64,000 bases of DNA from Desulfovibrio psychrotolerans (GTDB lineage Bacteria; Desulfobacterota; Desulfovibrionia; Desulfovibrionales; Desulfovibrionaceae). Shown here piece after piece: positions 26,178-35,258 of the stretch. The translations under genes and the position numbers were made by a program. Under the pieces are notes generated by a model that was not told the origin of the DNA, made no database searches, and saw nothing but the letters and a program-made list of their open reading frames with translations. The DNA lies in contig NZ_BLVP01000010.1 in NCBI RefSeq assembly GCF_013340305.1, positions 1 through 64,000 on the forward strand, in the 5' to 3' direction. Each line of letters starts with the position of its first letter. Within the stretch, counting starts at the first letter, position 1.

Positions 26178-26978
26178 ATGCATATCGGCAAGAAGATTCG
26201 CATCGAGCGTATATTCAACCGGCTCACCGGGCGCACCATCATTGTACCGCTTGACCACGGCGTGACCGTAGGCCCCATTGAAGGCCTTGTAGACATGCGC
26301 GAGACCGTGAACAGTATAGCGGAAGGCGGCGTGGATGCCGTGCTCATGCACAAGGGACTGGTGCGCTGCGGACACCGTGAAGGCGGCAAGGACGTGGGTC
26401 TTATTGTGCATCTTTCCAGCTCCACCTCCATGTCTCCCACGCCCAACGCCAAGTCGCTTACCTCCTCGGTGGAAGACGCCATAAAGCATGGTGCGGACGG
26501 TGTTTCCGTGCATGTGAACCTGGGCGATGAGACTGAACGCGATATGCTGGCCGACCTGGGACGCGTGGCTGCCGTGGCGGCGGACTGGGGCATGCCGTTG
26601 CTGGCTATGATGTATGCGCGCGGACCCAAGATTCAGAACCAGTTCGACCCCACCGTGGTTGCCCACTGCGCCCGCGTGGCCGTGGAACTGGGGGCGGATA
26701 TCGTGAAGGTGCCCTATACCGGCGACATGGATTCCTTCTCCCGCGTGGTGGATTCCACCTGTGTGCCCGTGGTTATAGCGGGTGGTCCCAAGATGGATTC
26801 CACCAGAGACTTCATACAGATGGTACACGATTCCGTGCGCGCGGGCGGTGCGGGGCTTTCCGTGGGCCGCAATATCTTCCAGCACAAACGCACCCCGCAG
26901 TTGGTGAAAGCCCTGCGCGGCGTGGTGCACGAAGATTGGGATGTAGAACAAGCCATTGCCATTGTTGGCGAAGATTAA
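26178..26978 (+). CDS. ADH synthase, copy 2
   Basis: It has the same length as copy 1 (266 residues) and extensive identity throughout, with the same catalytic set: [19 protein letters not shown]177 in [18 protein letters not shown] and SVGRNIFQ. Both copies therefore look active. The pair probably arose by tandem duplication and may differ in feedback control or in substrate (ADH synthase versus fructose-bisphosphate aldolase or a related condensation). It is followed by the 3-dehydroquinate synthase II gene after 22 nt. Confidence 0.9.
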   Translation: MHIGKKIRIERIFNRLTGRTIIVPLDHGVTVGPIEGLVDMRETVNSIAEGGVDAVLMHKGLVRCGHREGGKDVGLIVHLSSSTSMSPTPNAKSLTSSVEDAIKHGADGVSVHVNLGDETERDMLADLGRVAAVAADWGMPLLAMMYARGPKIQNQFDPTVVAHCARVAVELGADIVKVPYTGDMDSFSRVVDSTCVPVVIAGGPKMDSTRDFIQMVHDSVRAGGAGLSVGRNIFQHKRTPQLVKALRGVVHEDWDVEQAIAIVGED

Positions 26979-27000
26979 AATTTACAAAAATGGAAAAACA

Positions 27001-27972
27001 ATGAAAAAGGTATTGTTCAAGAGCGTCCCGTTCAACAAGGACCACATCACACTGGCGCTGGAATCCGGCGTGGACGCCATTATCGTGGCGCAGGAAGACG
27101 TGGAGAAGGTGCGCTCGCTGGCACGTTGCACCGTGCTGGCGCAGGACGCCATGCCCGTTATCGCCTTTGCCTCCAAGAAGGATGAGGAAGAGGCTGTGAG
27201 CCGCCTTGCAAAGGGCGAGGATGTGGTCATTGCGCGCGGGTGGGAGATTATTCCCATAGAAAACCTGCTGGCGCAGTCGGACAATGTGACCGTGGAAGTG
27301 GCAACGCTGGACGAGGCAAAGCTGGCGGCGGGAATTCTTGAACGCGGGGTGAACGCCGTGGTGGTTCTCCCGGAAGGCGCGGAGGAGCTGAAGCGTATCG
27401 TGGCGGAACTCAAACTCTCTCAGGGCAGGCTGGAACTGGTGCCCGCGACCGTTACGGCGGTGGAGCACGCGGGGCTTGGTCACCGTGTCTGCGTGGACAC
27501 CATGTCGGTGATGAAGACCGGGCAGGGCATGCTGGTGGGCAACTCCAGCGCGTTTACCTTTCTTGTTCATGCCGAAACGGAGCGCAACGAATATGTCGCG
27601 GCGCGTCCTTTCCGCGTGAACGCCGGCGCCGTGCACGCCTATGTAGTCATGCCCGGCGACAGGACCACCTATCTGGAGGAACTGGCGGCGGGCGAAGAGG
27701 TGCTCATTGTGGGGCACGACGGTTCCACCGCCCTTGCCACCGTAGGTCGCTGCAAGGTGGAGGTGCGCCCCATGCTGCTTATCAAGGCGCGGGTGGGCGG
27801 AACGGAAGGGGCCGTATTCCTGCAGAATGCGGAAACCATCCGTGTGGTGCGCCGTGACGGTTCGCCCGTGAGCGTGGTTGCCCTGAAGGAAGGGGATGAG
27901 ATACTTGTGCGCACCGATGCGGCAGGACGCCATTTCGGCATGCGCATCCAAGAAGACATCAAGGAAGGCTAG
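27001..27972 (+). CDS. 3-dehydroquinate synthase II (archaeal type, AroB')
   Basis: 323 residues. It oxidatively deaminates and cyclises ADH to 3-dehydroquinate using NAD, the second step of the alternative shikimate entry pathway. Family landmarks are ARGWEIIPIENLLAQ, VGHRVCVDTMSVM-like GLGHRVCVDTMSVMKTGQGM, VGNSSAFTFLVHAE and PFRVNAGAVHAYV, then a beta-rich C-terminal domain ending FGMRIQEDIKEG. ATG 27001 is the start; the longer ORF from 26956 lies partly inside the upstream gene. Pairing with ADH synthase and no aroB/aroF-type genes nearby supports the archaeal-type route. Confidence 0.93.
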   Translation: MKKVLFKSVPFNKDHITLALESGVDAIIVAQEDVEKVRSLARCTVLAQDAMPVIAFASKKDEEEAVSRLAKGEDVVIARGWEIIPIENLLAQSDNVTVEVATLDEAKLAAGILERGVNAVVVLPEGAEELKRIVAELKLSQGRLELVPATVTAVEHAGLGHRVCVDTMSVMKTGQGMLVGNSSAFTFLVHAETERNEYVAARPFRVNAGAVHAYVVMPGDRTTYLEELAAGEEVLIVGHDGSTALATVGRCKVEVRPMLLIKARVGGTEGAVFLQNAETIRVVRRDGSPVSVVALKEGDEILVRTDAAGRHFGMRIQEDIKEG

Positions 27973-27974
27973 CC

Positions 27975-29204
27975 ATGCCCGACAGGACGGACAGGACGGA
28001 CGAGAATCCACGCATGCAGGAAGTGCGGCAGGAGATAGACGCCACAGACCGCGATATTCTGGAGCTGCTTAACCGCCGCGCCTCGCTGAGTCTGGAGGTG
28101 GGCCAGCTTAAACGGGGCTCGCGCGACGTGATCTTCAAGCCCTTCCGCGAGAAAGAGGTTATGGAGAACCTGCGCCGTCATAACGCCGGGCCCATTCCTT
28201 TTGAGCATCTGCGCTCCATCTACCGGGAGGTGTTCTCTTCCTCCCGCGCATTGCAGCGTCCGCAGCGGGTGGCCTATCTGGGGCCGGAGGGCACCTTCTC
28301 GTACTTTGCCGGGGTGGAATATCTGGGCAAGGCCGTGGAATACCTGCCGCAGAAGAACCTGCACGAGGTGTTCCGGGCCGTGCATTCCCGCGAGTGCGAA
28401 CTGGGTGTCATTCCGCTGGAGAATTCGCTTGAGGGCACGGTGGGCCAGAGTCTGGACCTGTTCATGGATTTTGAGCTGTACATTCAGGCCGAACTGTACT
28501 GCCGCATAAGCCACAGCCTGCTCACCCGCGAGCGCGAACTGGCAGAGATAACCACCGTTTACTCCCACCCGCAGCCCCTTGGGCAGTGCGGGGGCTGGCT
28601 CAGGGCCAATCTGCCCAATGCGCGCATTGTGCCCACGGAGAGTACGGCCGCAGCCGCCCGCCGCGTGTGCGACGAAAAGGGAGCCGCCGCCATAGGGCAC
28701 GGCAAGCTTGCCGAACTGCTGGACCTGAACATTCTGGCCCGGGGCATAGAGAACCTGCCGGACAACTGGACGCGTTTTGTCATTGTGGGGCCGCAGCCCT
28801 CGGACGGAGAGGGGCGCGACAAGACATCCATGCTCTTTTCACTGCCGGACAAGCCGGGTTCGCTGGTAAGCGTGCTCAATGTCATGGCGGTGGAGGGGCT
28901 GAACATGAAGAAGCTGGAATCGCGGCCCATGCGCGGCGAAAAGTGGCGCTACGTGTTCTTTGTGGACGTGGAGAGCGATCTGGCCCGCGAAGAATATGCC
29001 GCCCTGCTGGACGAGATACGCGGCCACTGCCAGAGCCTGCGTATTCTGGGCAGCTATCCCACCGGCCCGTATATAGATGTTTCCGCCGGGACAGAAGACA
29101 AGGGCGCGCAGGCTGCTGCCCCGAATACCATGGACACACCGGATACGCCGGGCACGCCGGACACACATGCGAACGTTGCGCCGAACGCGCAACGACAAGG
29201 ATAA
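27975..29204 (+). CDS. pheA: Bifunctional chorismate mutase / prephenate dehydratase
   Basis: 409 residues. An AroQ chorismate mutase domain (about 15-95: RQEIDATDRDILELLNRRA) precedes prephenate dehydratase (about 100-275: YLGPEGTFSYFA, PLENSLEGTV, PTESTAAAARR, NWTRFVIVG). The ACT domain (about 288-365: KPGSLVSVLNVMAVEGLNMKKLESRP) carries the ESRP Phe-binding signature, so feedback inhibition by phenylalanine is expected. The Ala/Thr/Pro tail (TMDTPDTPGTPDT) and the N-terminal DRTDRTD are short tandem expansions. The start is 2 nt after the preceding stop. Confidence 0.95.
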   Translation: MPDRTDRTDENPRMQEVRQEIDATDRDILELLNRRASLSLEVGQLKRGSRDVIFKPFREKEVMENLRRHNAGPIPFEHLRSIYREVFSSSRALQRPQRVAYLGPEGTFSYFAGVEYLGKAVEYLPQKNLHEVFRAVHSRECELGVIPLENSLEGTVGQSLDLFMDFELYIQAELYCRISHSLLTRERELAEITTVYSHPQPLGQCGGWLRANLPNARIVPTESTAAAARRVCDEKGAAAIGHGKLAELLDLNILARGIENLPDNWTRFVIVGPQPSDGEGRDKTSMLFSLPDKPGSLVSVLNVMAVEGLNMKKLESRPMRGEKWRYVFFVDVESDLAREEYAALLDEIRGHCQSLRILGSYPTGPYIDVSAGTEDKGAQAAAPNTMDTPDTPGTPDTHANVAPNAQRQG

Positions 29205-29208
29205 TGCC

Positions 29209-30534
29209 ATGAGCAAGATAATTGAGGTGGAAGCTCCGCCGTCCAAATCGGTTTCGCACCGCATGGTCATAGGCGCGGCACTGGGCGTGGGAGAATCGCG
29301 GCTGGCAAACGTGCTGGAAAGTGACGACCTGAAGCGGACCATGGAGATCATGCAGGCCTGCGGGGCGCGCATGGAGCGGTTGGGTGAAGGGCTGTACGCC
29401 ATCCGGGGCGTGGCCGGAACACCCGCCGGGGGCAGGGAGGAACCTGTTTCCTGTTTTGTGGGTGAATCGGGCACCACGTGCCGCCTGCTCACCGCCGTGG
29501 TGGCGGCAGGGCTTGGCCTGTTCCGCATCCACGGCGCACCGCGTATGCACGAGCGGCCCATCGGCGAACTAGTCATGGCCCTGCGCATGTTGGGCGTGGG
29601 CGTGGAGTGGGAGGGCGCACCGGGCTTTCCCCCGCTGGTCATAGACACCAACGGCATGCCCGGGGGTGAGGTGAACATAGGCCTTGATGAATCCAGCCAG
29701 TACCTTTCCGGCCTTTTGCTGGCAGCCCCGTTGGGGAAGACGCTGACCATCAACGTCACCGGCGGCAAGGCGGTGAGCTGGCCCTATGTGGGACTGACCC
29801 TCAAGGCCATGGAAGATTTCGGCCACTCGTTCCGGGTGGAGATGCTGGAAGAGGACGGCTGGGTGCAGAAAGACTGGCGGACCATCCGCGAGGTGCTGCC
29901 CGGCAGGACCCGGTTTGTGGTCAAGCCCGGCATCTACCGCGCGGGCGATTACCGCGTGGAGGGAGATTGGTCCAGCGCTTCCTATTTTCTGGCAGCGGGC
30001 GCGGCGGGGCCGAACCCTGTGCGCGTGACCGGCCTGCGGGCCGACTCTTTGCAGGGCGACAAGGCCATGCTCGATATCCTGCGGAGCATGGGAGCCCGTG
30101 TGGAGGTGGAACCAACGGCCGTTACGGTGCATCCTTCCGCGCTCCGCGGCACGCAGGTGGACATGGGACACTGCCCGGACCTTGTCCCCACAGTGGCCGC
30201 GCTGGCCGCCTTTGCGGAAGGCCCGACCACCGTGACCAATGTGGCGCATCTGCGCATCAAGGAATGCGACCGCCTTGCCGGACCGGCCACGGAACTGGGC
30301 AAGGCCGGGGTGCGGGTGGAGGTGCGTGAAGACGGCCTGACCGTGCACCCGGCAGGACGCGCAGCCATAGCCGCCCCGGAGGGAACGGTATTCCATGCCT
30401 ACGGCGATCACCGCATGGCCATGAGCCTTTCTCTGCTGGGGCTTGCGGGCGTGGACGTGCGGCTGGACGACCCCAAATGCGTTTCCAAATCCTTTCCGTC
30501 CTTCTGGCGCAAGTGGGGCAGGGTAACGGCATGA
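29209..30534 (+). CDS. aroA: 3-phosphoshikimate 1-carboxyvinyltransferase (EPSP synthase)
   Basis: 441 residues. It condenses shikimate-3-phosphate with PEP. Visible elements are PPSKSVSHRMVIGAAL (N-terminal Lys), GESGTTCRLLTA, the RPIGELV region (HERPIGEL), and the C-terminal HLRIKECDRL and GDHRMAMSLSLLGL. ATG 29209 lies 4 nt after pheA and follows AAGG; the longer frame from 29077 reads through the pheA tail. The stop overlaps the tyrA start (ATGA). Confidence 0.95.
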   Translation: MSKIIEVEAPPSKSVSHRMVIGAALGVGESRLANVLESDDLKRTMEIMQACGARMERLGEGLYAIRGVAGTPAGGREEPVSCFVGESGTTCRLLTAVVAAGLGLFRIHGAPRMHERPIGELVMALRMLGVGVEWEGAPGFPPLVIDTNGMPGGEVNIGLDESSQYLSGLLLAAPLGKTLTINVTGGKAVSWPYVGLTLKAMEDFGHSFRVEMLEEDGWVQKDWRTIREVLPGRTRFVVKPGIYRAGDYRVEGDWSSASYFLAAGAAGPNPVRVTGLRADSLQGDKAMLDILRSMGARVEVEPTAVTVHPSALRGTQVDMGHCPDLVPTVAALAAFAEGPTTVTNVAHLRIKECDRLAGPATELGKAGVRVEVREDGLTVHPAGRAAIAAPEGTVFHAYGDHRMAMSLSLLGLAGVDVRLDDPKCVSKSFPSFWRKWGRVTA

Positions 30535-31322
30535 GCGAGGGAGAGTTTAGCGGCTGCACGGTGGCTGTCATAGGGGCGCAGGGGCGGATGGGCCGCATGT
30601 TCTGCACCCGTTTGCGGGCGGCGGGATACGCTGTGGAAGAAATTGACCGCCCGTTGACAAAATCGTCACTTGCTGCTGGACTGGCGGAAGCAAAGGTGAT
30701 ACTCCTGTGCATCCCCGCAGCAGTATTCGATACGGTGCTGCAACAGATACGGGATATACTCCGTCCGCCGCAGGTGCTGGTGGACATCACATCGGTGAAG
30801 GTGCAACCCATGCGTCAGATGCAACGCGTCTACAACGGCCCCATTGTGGGCACCCATCCTCTCTTCGGCCCGGAGCCGAAGGCGGACGAGGTGCGCGTGG
30901 CCGTTACGCCCGCAGAGGGCACGGACGGGGAGCATGTGGCCATGGTGGAAGACATGTTCACCCGTATGGGGTGCGAACCTTTTCGCACCACGCCGGAAGA
31001 GCATGACGAGGCAGCCGCCCTTATTCAGGGACTGAACTTCATCACCACTGTTTCCTACCTTGCCACGCTGGCGCACAAGGATGAGATAACCCCTTATCTC
31101 ACCCCCTCCTTTCAGCGCCGCCTTGACGCCGCGCAGAAGATGATGACCGAGGACGCCGAACTGTTCGAGGGGCTTTTCGAAGCCAATCCTAGTTCGTTGG
31201 ACGCAGTGCGTTCTTTCCGTAATATGCTGAACATTGCCGCCGGTGGCGACATCAACGTGCTCGTTGAGCGCGCTCTTTGGTGGTGGCGTGAGAACAGCAA
31301 TACGGGAGGAGTGCGTCAATAA
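30531..31322 (+). CDS. tyrA: Prephenate dehydrogenase; its 3' end doubles as a trp attenuator leader
   Basis: 263 residues. The N-terminal NAD-binding fold VAVIGAQGRMGRMF leads to a C-terminal helical domain with GTHPLFGPE (catalytic His region) and HDEAAALIQGLNF. It oxidatively decarboxylates prephenate for tyrosine synthesis. Translation starts at ATG 30531, overlapping aroA by 4 nt. An unusual C-terminus reads ALWWWRENSNTGGVRQ: three consecutive Trp codons (W250-W252, 31278-31286) stand 11 residues before the stop, just upstream of a strong terminator and trpE. The enzyme call is firm; the regulatory reading is described separately. Confidence 0.94.
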   Translation: MSEGEFSGCTVAVIGAQGRMGRMFCTRLRAAGYAVEEIDRPLTKSSLAAGLAEAKVILLCIPAAVFDTVLQQIRDILRPPQVLVDITSVKVQPMRQMQRVYNGPIVGTHPLFGPEPKADEVRVAVTPAEGTDGEHVAMVEDMFTRMGCEPFRTTPEEHDEAAALIQGLNFITTVSYLATLAHKDEITPYLTPSFQRRLDAAQKMMTEDAELFEGLFEANPSSLDAVRSFRNMLNIAAGGDINVLVERALWWWRENSNTGGVRQ

Positions 31323-31390
31323 AAGACCACCAGGCAGAGTAGTATCAAGTTCTCAAACGCCGCGTTCCTCCCGGAACGCGGCGTTTTTTT
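31278..31390 (+). promoter_or_regulatory. Trp attenuator using the tyrA 3' end as leader
   Basis: Terminator: a 14-bp perfect stem 31355-31368 with 31373-31386, loop TCCC, T run 31384-31390. Antiterminator: GGGAGGAGTGCG (31304-31315) pairs with CGCGTTCCTCCC (31361-31372), 12 bp with two G-U pairs, using the same bases as the terminator 5' arm. A ribosome waiting at the TGG TGG TGG codons (31278-31286) would leave 31304-31315 free, giving antitermination. A ribosome at the tyrA stop (31320-31322) would cover 31304-31315, giving termination before trpE. Geometry matches a classical leader-peptide attenuator without a separate leader ORF. Confidence 0.8.
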
Positions 31391-31448
31391 GTTGATTGGG
31401 CCGTGACGGATAGAACAGCAAACACAAGCAAGTCAGGGAGATAACCAC

Positions 31449-32864
31449 ATGAGCGTAGTACTCAAGCAGACAGGGCAGTGGCTGGCGGCGGATATCCAGA
31501 CGCCCATCAGCCTGTTTCTGGGGCTGGTCGGTTCCGGGCAGGGATTCCTGCTGGAAAGCGCGGAGGTAGACGGGCGCTGGGGCCGATACAGCGTGATCGG
31601 GTTCAACTTCCTGCTGCGGCTGGGCTGCAAGGAAGGGCGGCTGGAGGTCGCATCGCGCGACAAGAGACTGGATTTTTTAAAAAAGTATGAAGGTATGGAC
31701 TATTTGGAAGGCGTGCGCGCCGTGGGCAAGGCCGTTACCGTGCAGGCGGCAGAGGGGTTTGAAAAACTGCCCCCCATCGCGCGCGGGCTGTTCGGCTACT
31801 TCGGCTACGGCACGGCGGGCATGTTCGAGCCCAAGCTGCGCGGCGTGCTGCCCCCGGAAAGTGCCGAGGCGTGCCTTGTGCTGCCCGGCACCATTGTGCT
31901 GTTCGACCATCTGTACAACAAGCTCTGCCTGCTCAATCTGGCGGAGGGGCTGAACGTGCGCATGGACCGGGCGGCGGTGGAGCGCAAGGCGGAACCCCCG
32001 GACGTGGGCCCCGTGACCACTATACCGGACCGCGCCACCTATCTGCGCAACGTGGACCGCGTGAAGGAACTCATCCGGCAGGGCGAGGCCATTCAGGTGG
32101 TGCTTTCCACACGGTTTCAGGCGCCGTTTTCCGGCGAGCCGTTCGTACTCTACCGCAGGCTGCGGCAGATTAATCCCTCGCCGTACATGTTCTTCATGCG
32201 GCTGCCGGGCATAAGCCTTGTGGGTTCTTCGCCGGAAGTGCTGGTGCGCTGCCGTGAGGGCGAGGTGGAAGTGTGCCCCATCGCGGGAACGCGTCCGCGC
32301 GGTGCGTCGGAGGCGGAAGACCTGGCCCTTGCGGAAGAACTGAGAGCAGACCCCAAGGAGCAGGCGGAGCACGTCATGCTGGTGGATCTTGGACGTAACG
32401 ACGTGGGGCGCGTGTCCGCGCCGGGTACCGTTTCTGTGGACAAGTACATGCAGGTGGAGCGGTTCAGCCACGTCATGCACATGACCTCGTATGTCAAGGG
32501 ACGCCTGAAGGAAGGGGCGGACGCGCTGGACGTGATGGCGGCAACCTTTCCTGCAGGCACAGTGAGCGGTGCGCCCAAGGTGCGCGCCATGGAGATTATT
32601 GCGGACATGGAGGCCCTGCAACGGGGGCCTTACGCGGGCGCGGTGGGCTGGATGGGACTGGACGACAACCGGGCGGACATGGACACCGGCATCCTCATCC
32701 GCACCATGTGGGTGCGCGACGGGTTGGTGCAGTGGCAGTGCGGAGCAGGGATTGTGCACGATTCCGTGCCTGAGCGGGAATGGGAAGAGTGCCATAACAA
32801 GGCGCGGGCACTGAAGGTCACCATCAACGGAACGGGGGACGGCGATGTTTTTGCTTATCGATAA
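31449..32864 (+). CDS. trpE: Anthranilate synthase component I
   Basis: 471 residues. It converts chorismate to anthranilate with TrpG. The N-terminal FLLESAE segment matches the Trp feedback site of TrpE. The catalytic domain shows the INPSPYMFFMRLP segment, GSSPEVLVR, CPIAGTRPRG, LVDLGRNDVGRV, TFPAGTVSGAPKVRAMEII and GAGIVHDSVPE. AGGGAG lies before ATG 31449. It overlaps trpG by 20 nt. It is the first gene after the tyrA-trpE attenuator, so transcription of trpEGDCFBA should respond to charged tRNA-Trp. Confidence 0.97.
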   Translation: MSVVLKQTGQWLAADIQTPISLFLGLVGSGQGFLLESAEVDGRWGRYSVIGFNFLLRLGCKEGRLEVASRDKRLDFLKKYEGMDYLEGVRAVGKAVTVQAAEGFEKLPPIARGLFGYFGYGTAGMFEPKLRGVLPPESAEACLVLPGTIVLFDHLYNKLCLLNLAEGLNVRMDRAAVERKAEPPDVGPVTTIPDRATYLRNVDRVKELIRQGEAIQVVLSTRFQAPFSGEPFVLYRRLRQINPSPYMFFMRLPGISLVGSSPEVLVRCREGEVEVCPIAGTRPRGASEAEDLALAEELRADPKEQAEHVMLVDLGRNDVGRVSAPGTVSVDKYMQVERFSHVMHMTSYVKGRLKEGADALDVMAATFPAGTVSGAPKVRAMEIIADMEALQRGPYAGAVGWMGLDDNRADMDTGILIRTMWVRDGLVQWQCGAGIVHDSVPEREWEECHNKARALKVTINGTGDGDVFAYR

Positions 32865-33429
32865 TTATGACTCCTTCACCTTCAATCTGGTGCAGGCGTT
32901 CCAGAAGACGGGGCGGTTTCCGGAAGTGCGCAAGAATGACGATGTATCCATCCTTGAACTGGCGCAGAGCGGGAAGTTGGACATGGTGTGCATATCCCCC
33001 GGTCCCAGCAATCCGCAGAACGCGGGGCTGTGCCTCGAATTCCTGAGCCGCCTGCCCAAGACCGTGCCCGTGCTGGGCGTGTGTCTGGGGCATCAGATCC
33101 TGGGGCACTTTGCCGGGGCGTCTGTGGTGGTGGGGCCGCGCATCATGCACGGCAAGTCGTCCATGCTGGAGCATGACGGCACGGGCCTGTTTACGGGCGT
33201 ATCTTCGCCCATGCGCATAGGGCGTTACCATTCGCTCATCGTCCATGTGCACGAGGCACCGGACCTGCTGGAGGCTACCTGCGCCGTGCACACGGAGGCG
33301 GGTGAGACGGAGGTTATGGCCCTGCGGTACAGGGACCGCCCGTGGGTGGGCGTGCAGTTTCACCCGGAATCGGTGCTTACCCCGGAAGGGGAAATCCTGC
33401 TGGGCAACTTCCCCGACCGCATCCTGTAG
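32845..33429 (+). CDS. trpG: Anthranilate synthase component II, glutamine amidotransferase
   Basis: 194 residues. A class I glutaminase supplies ammonia to TrpE. The nucleophile elbow GVCLGHQILG and the C-terminal FHPESVLTPEG (His/Glu of the triad) are present, and the start FLLIDNYDSFTFNLVQ is typical. It starts inside the trpE 3' end, consistent with coupled translation of a heterodimer. Confidence 0.96.
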   Translation: MFLLIDNYDSFTFNLVQAFQKTGRFPEVRKNDDVSILELAQSGKLDMVCISPGPSNPQNAGLCLEFLSRLPKTVPVLGVCLGHQILGHFAGASVVVGPRIMHGKSSMLEHDGTGLFTGVSSPMRIGRYHSLIVHVHEAPDLLEATCAVHTEAGETEVMALRYRDRPWVGVQFHPESVLTPEGEILLGNFPDRIL

Positions 33430-33464
33430 CCGGTGCGGCGGCCTGAAAGAGAAGGAACACGCGT

Positions 33465-34460
33465 ATGAAGATATCGGAAATACTGGAAACACTGGCAGAG
33501 GGGAACAACCTTTCCGCCCCTGTTGCGAAAGAGGCGTTCACCCATCTTATGGATGGTGAGATGACACCGGCACAGGCGGGAGCCTTTCTCATGGGGCTCA
33601 GGCTCAAGGGAGAAACCCCGCAGGAAATGGCTGCCGCCGTGGCGGTGTGCCTTGAACGCGCCCGGCTCATTCCCGGCGTGCAGGGCAGGCGGGTGGACCC
33701 CGTGGGCACGGGCGGCGACGGCAAGAACAGCTTTAACTGCTCCACCGCCACGGCGCTTACGCTGGCGGGCATGGGCTATGCCGTTACCAAGCACGGCAAC
33801 AGGGCTGTCTCTTCCTCCTGCGGCAGCGCGGACGCGGTGGACGGCATGGGGCTGCCCATGTTGCAGGAGCCGCAGGCCATATTGGAAGAACTGAAGCGGC
33901 GCAACTTTGTCTTTTTGTTCGCGCCGCACTTTCATCCCGCTTTCCGGCACATCATGCCGGTGCGGCAGGAACTGGGAATGCGCACCCTGTTCAACCTGCT
34001 CGGCCCGCTGCTGAACCCCGCGCGTCCCACGCATCAGCTGCTGGGAGTGGCCCGGCCCCAGTTCCTGCAACTTATGGCGGACGTTCTGGCCCTCTCGGGC
34101 ATAGAACGGGCCGCCGTGGTGCACGGAGCGGGCGGGTATGATGAGATAACCCCCATGGGGCCGGCGCAGGTGGTTATGGTGGAAGGCACGTCTACCCGCG
34201 CTGTTTCCGTGGACCCGGCGGAGTACGGCATCGGGCCGTGCGACCCGCGCGATCTGTCAGTGTCGGGCAAAGAAGAAGGGCTGGCGGTGCTGCGCGACCT
34301 GCTCTCCGGCGGCGGAAACGCCGCCATGCGCGACATGCTGGTGCTGAACGTGGGGGTAACCGTGCACTTGCTGGAAGACGGCAGGGACATGCGCCGGTGC
34401 ATGGATATGGCGCGCGAGGCCGTTATGGCGGGCGCGGGCGGGAAGGTGCTCCATGCTTGA
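33465..34460 (+). CDS. trpD: Anthranilate phosphoribosyltransferase
   Basis: 331 residues. It transfers phosphoribose from PRPP to anthranilate. The PRPP/Mg motif GTGGDGKNSFNCSTATA and KHGNRAVSSSCGSAD are present, as are the PVRQELGMRTLFNLLGPLLNP stretch and VVHGAGGYDEITP. It overlaps trpC by 8 nt. Confidence 0.96.
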   Translation: MKISEILETLAEGNNLSAPVAKEAFTHLMDGEMTPAQAGAFLMGLRLKGETPQEMAAAVAVCLERARLIPGVQGRRVDPVGTGGDGKNSFNCSTATALTLAGMGYAVTKHGNRAVSSSCGSADAVDGMGLPMLQEPQAILEELKRRNFVFLFAPHFHPAFRHIMPVRQELGMRTLFNLLGPLLNPARPTHQLLGVARPQFLQLMADVLALSGIERAAVVHGAGGYDEITPMGPAQVVMVEGTSTRAVSVDPAEYGIGPCDPRDLSVSGKEEGLAVLRDLLSGGGNAAMRDMLVLNVGVTVHLLEDGRDMRRCMDMAREAVMAGAGGKVLHA

Positions 34461-35214
34461 GCGCTTTCGTACCGCCAAGGCGGATGAGATACGCATGCTT
34501 GAAGACCTTGCGTCCCGCAACGCGCTGCCCGCACCTTTTACCGGCGTGCGTCCCTCTTTGGGGCAGGCTCTGAAACAGGCGGGGCTGGCCGCAATCTGCG
34601 AATACAAGCGGGCTTCGCCTTCAAAGGGCGACATAGAGCTTGCCCTTTCGCCGGAAGAGGTGGCCCGCCAATACGCGCAGGGCGGCGCGGCCGCACTCTC
34701 CGTGCTTACGGAAGATGTGTACTTTAAGGGGGATATCACGTTTCTGGAACGCATGGCCTTTACGGGTCTGCCCCTGCTGCGCAAGGACTTCCTCTTTCAC
34801 CCTTTGCAGATAGTGCAGACGGCGGCCACGCCAGCATCCGCCCTGCTGCTCATTGTGCGCATGTTCGAAAGTGCCGCGCCCCTGCGCGCGTTGCTGGACA
34901 TGACCCACGAGTACGGCATGGAGGCGGTGGTGGAGGTGTTTGACGAACGGGACCTTGATATGGCGCGCGAAGCCGGTGCGCGCATCATTCAGGTGAACAA
35001 CCGGAATCTGGAGACATTGCAGACGGACCTTGCCATTTGCGGGCGACTGGTGCACCAACGTAGCTACGCTGAAGTATGGATTGCCGCCAGCGGCATATCC
35101 ACCCCGGAGCACAGGCGCCACGTGGCTTCTCTGGGGTACGATGCCATGCTGGTGGGTACCGCGCTTATGCGGGGCGGCGAGCCGTGCAAGGCTTTGCAGG
35201 CCCTGCTGGGCTGA
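34453..35214 (+). CDS. trpC: Indole-3-glycerol phosphate synthase
   Basis: 253 residues. A TIM barrel with EYKRASPSKGDI (catalytic Lys), LTEDVYFKGD, LLRKDFLFHPLQI and IIQVNNRNLETLQTDL. It closes the ring of CdRP to indole-glycerol phosphate. It overlaps the end of trpD. Confidence 0.95.
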   Translation: MLERFRTAKADEIRMLEDLASRNALPAPFTGVRPSLGQALKQAGLAAICEYKRASPSKGDIELALSPEEVARQYAQGGAAALSVLTEDVYFKGDITFLERMAFTGLPLLRKDFLFHPLQIVQTAATPASALLLIVRMFESAAPLRALLDMTHEYGMEAVVEVFDERDLDMAREAGARIIQVNNRNLETLQTDLAICGRLVHQRSYAEVWIAASGISTPEHRRHVASLGYDAMLVGTALMRGGEPCKALQALLG

Positions 35215-35258
35215 CCGCACTGCGGTGCGGCACGCAGAATTAACGGCAAGGAGACGTC

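Noticed and set aside
31355-31390. Simple intercistronic terminator ending the aro part of the operon
   Set aside because: A plain terminator is possible, but I see no convincing new promoter between it and trpE. The mutually exclusive 12-bp pairing placed after three Trp codons is better explained by attenuation.
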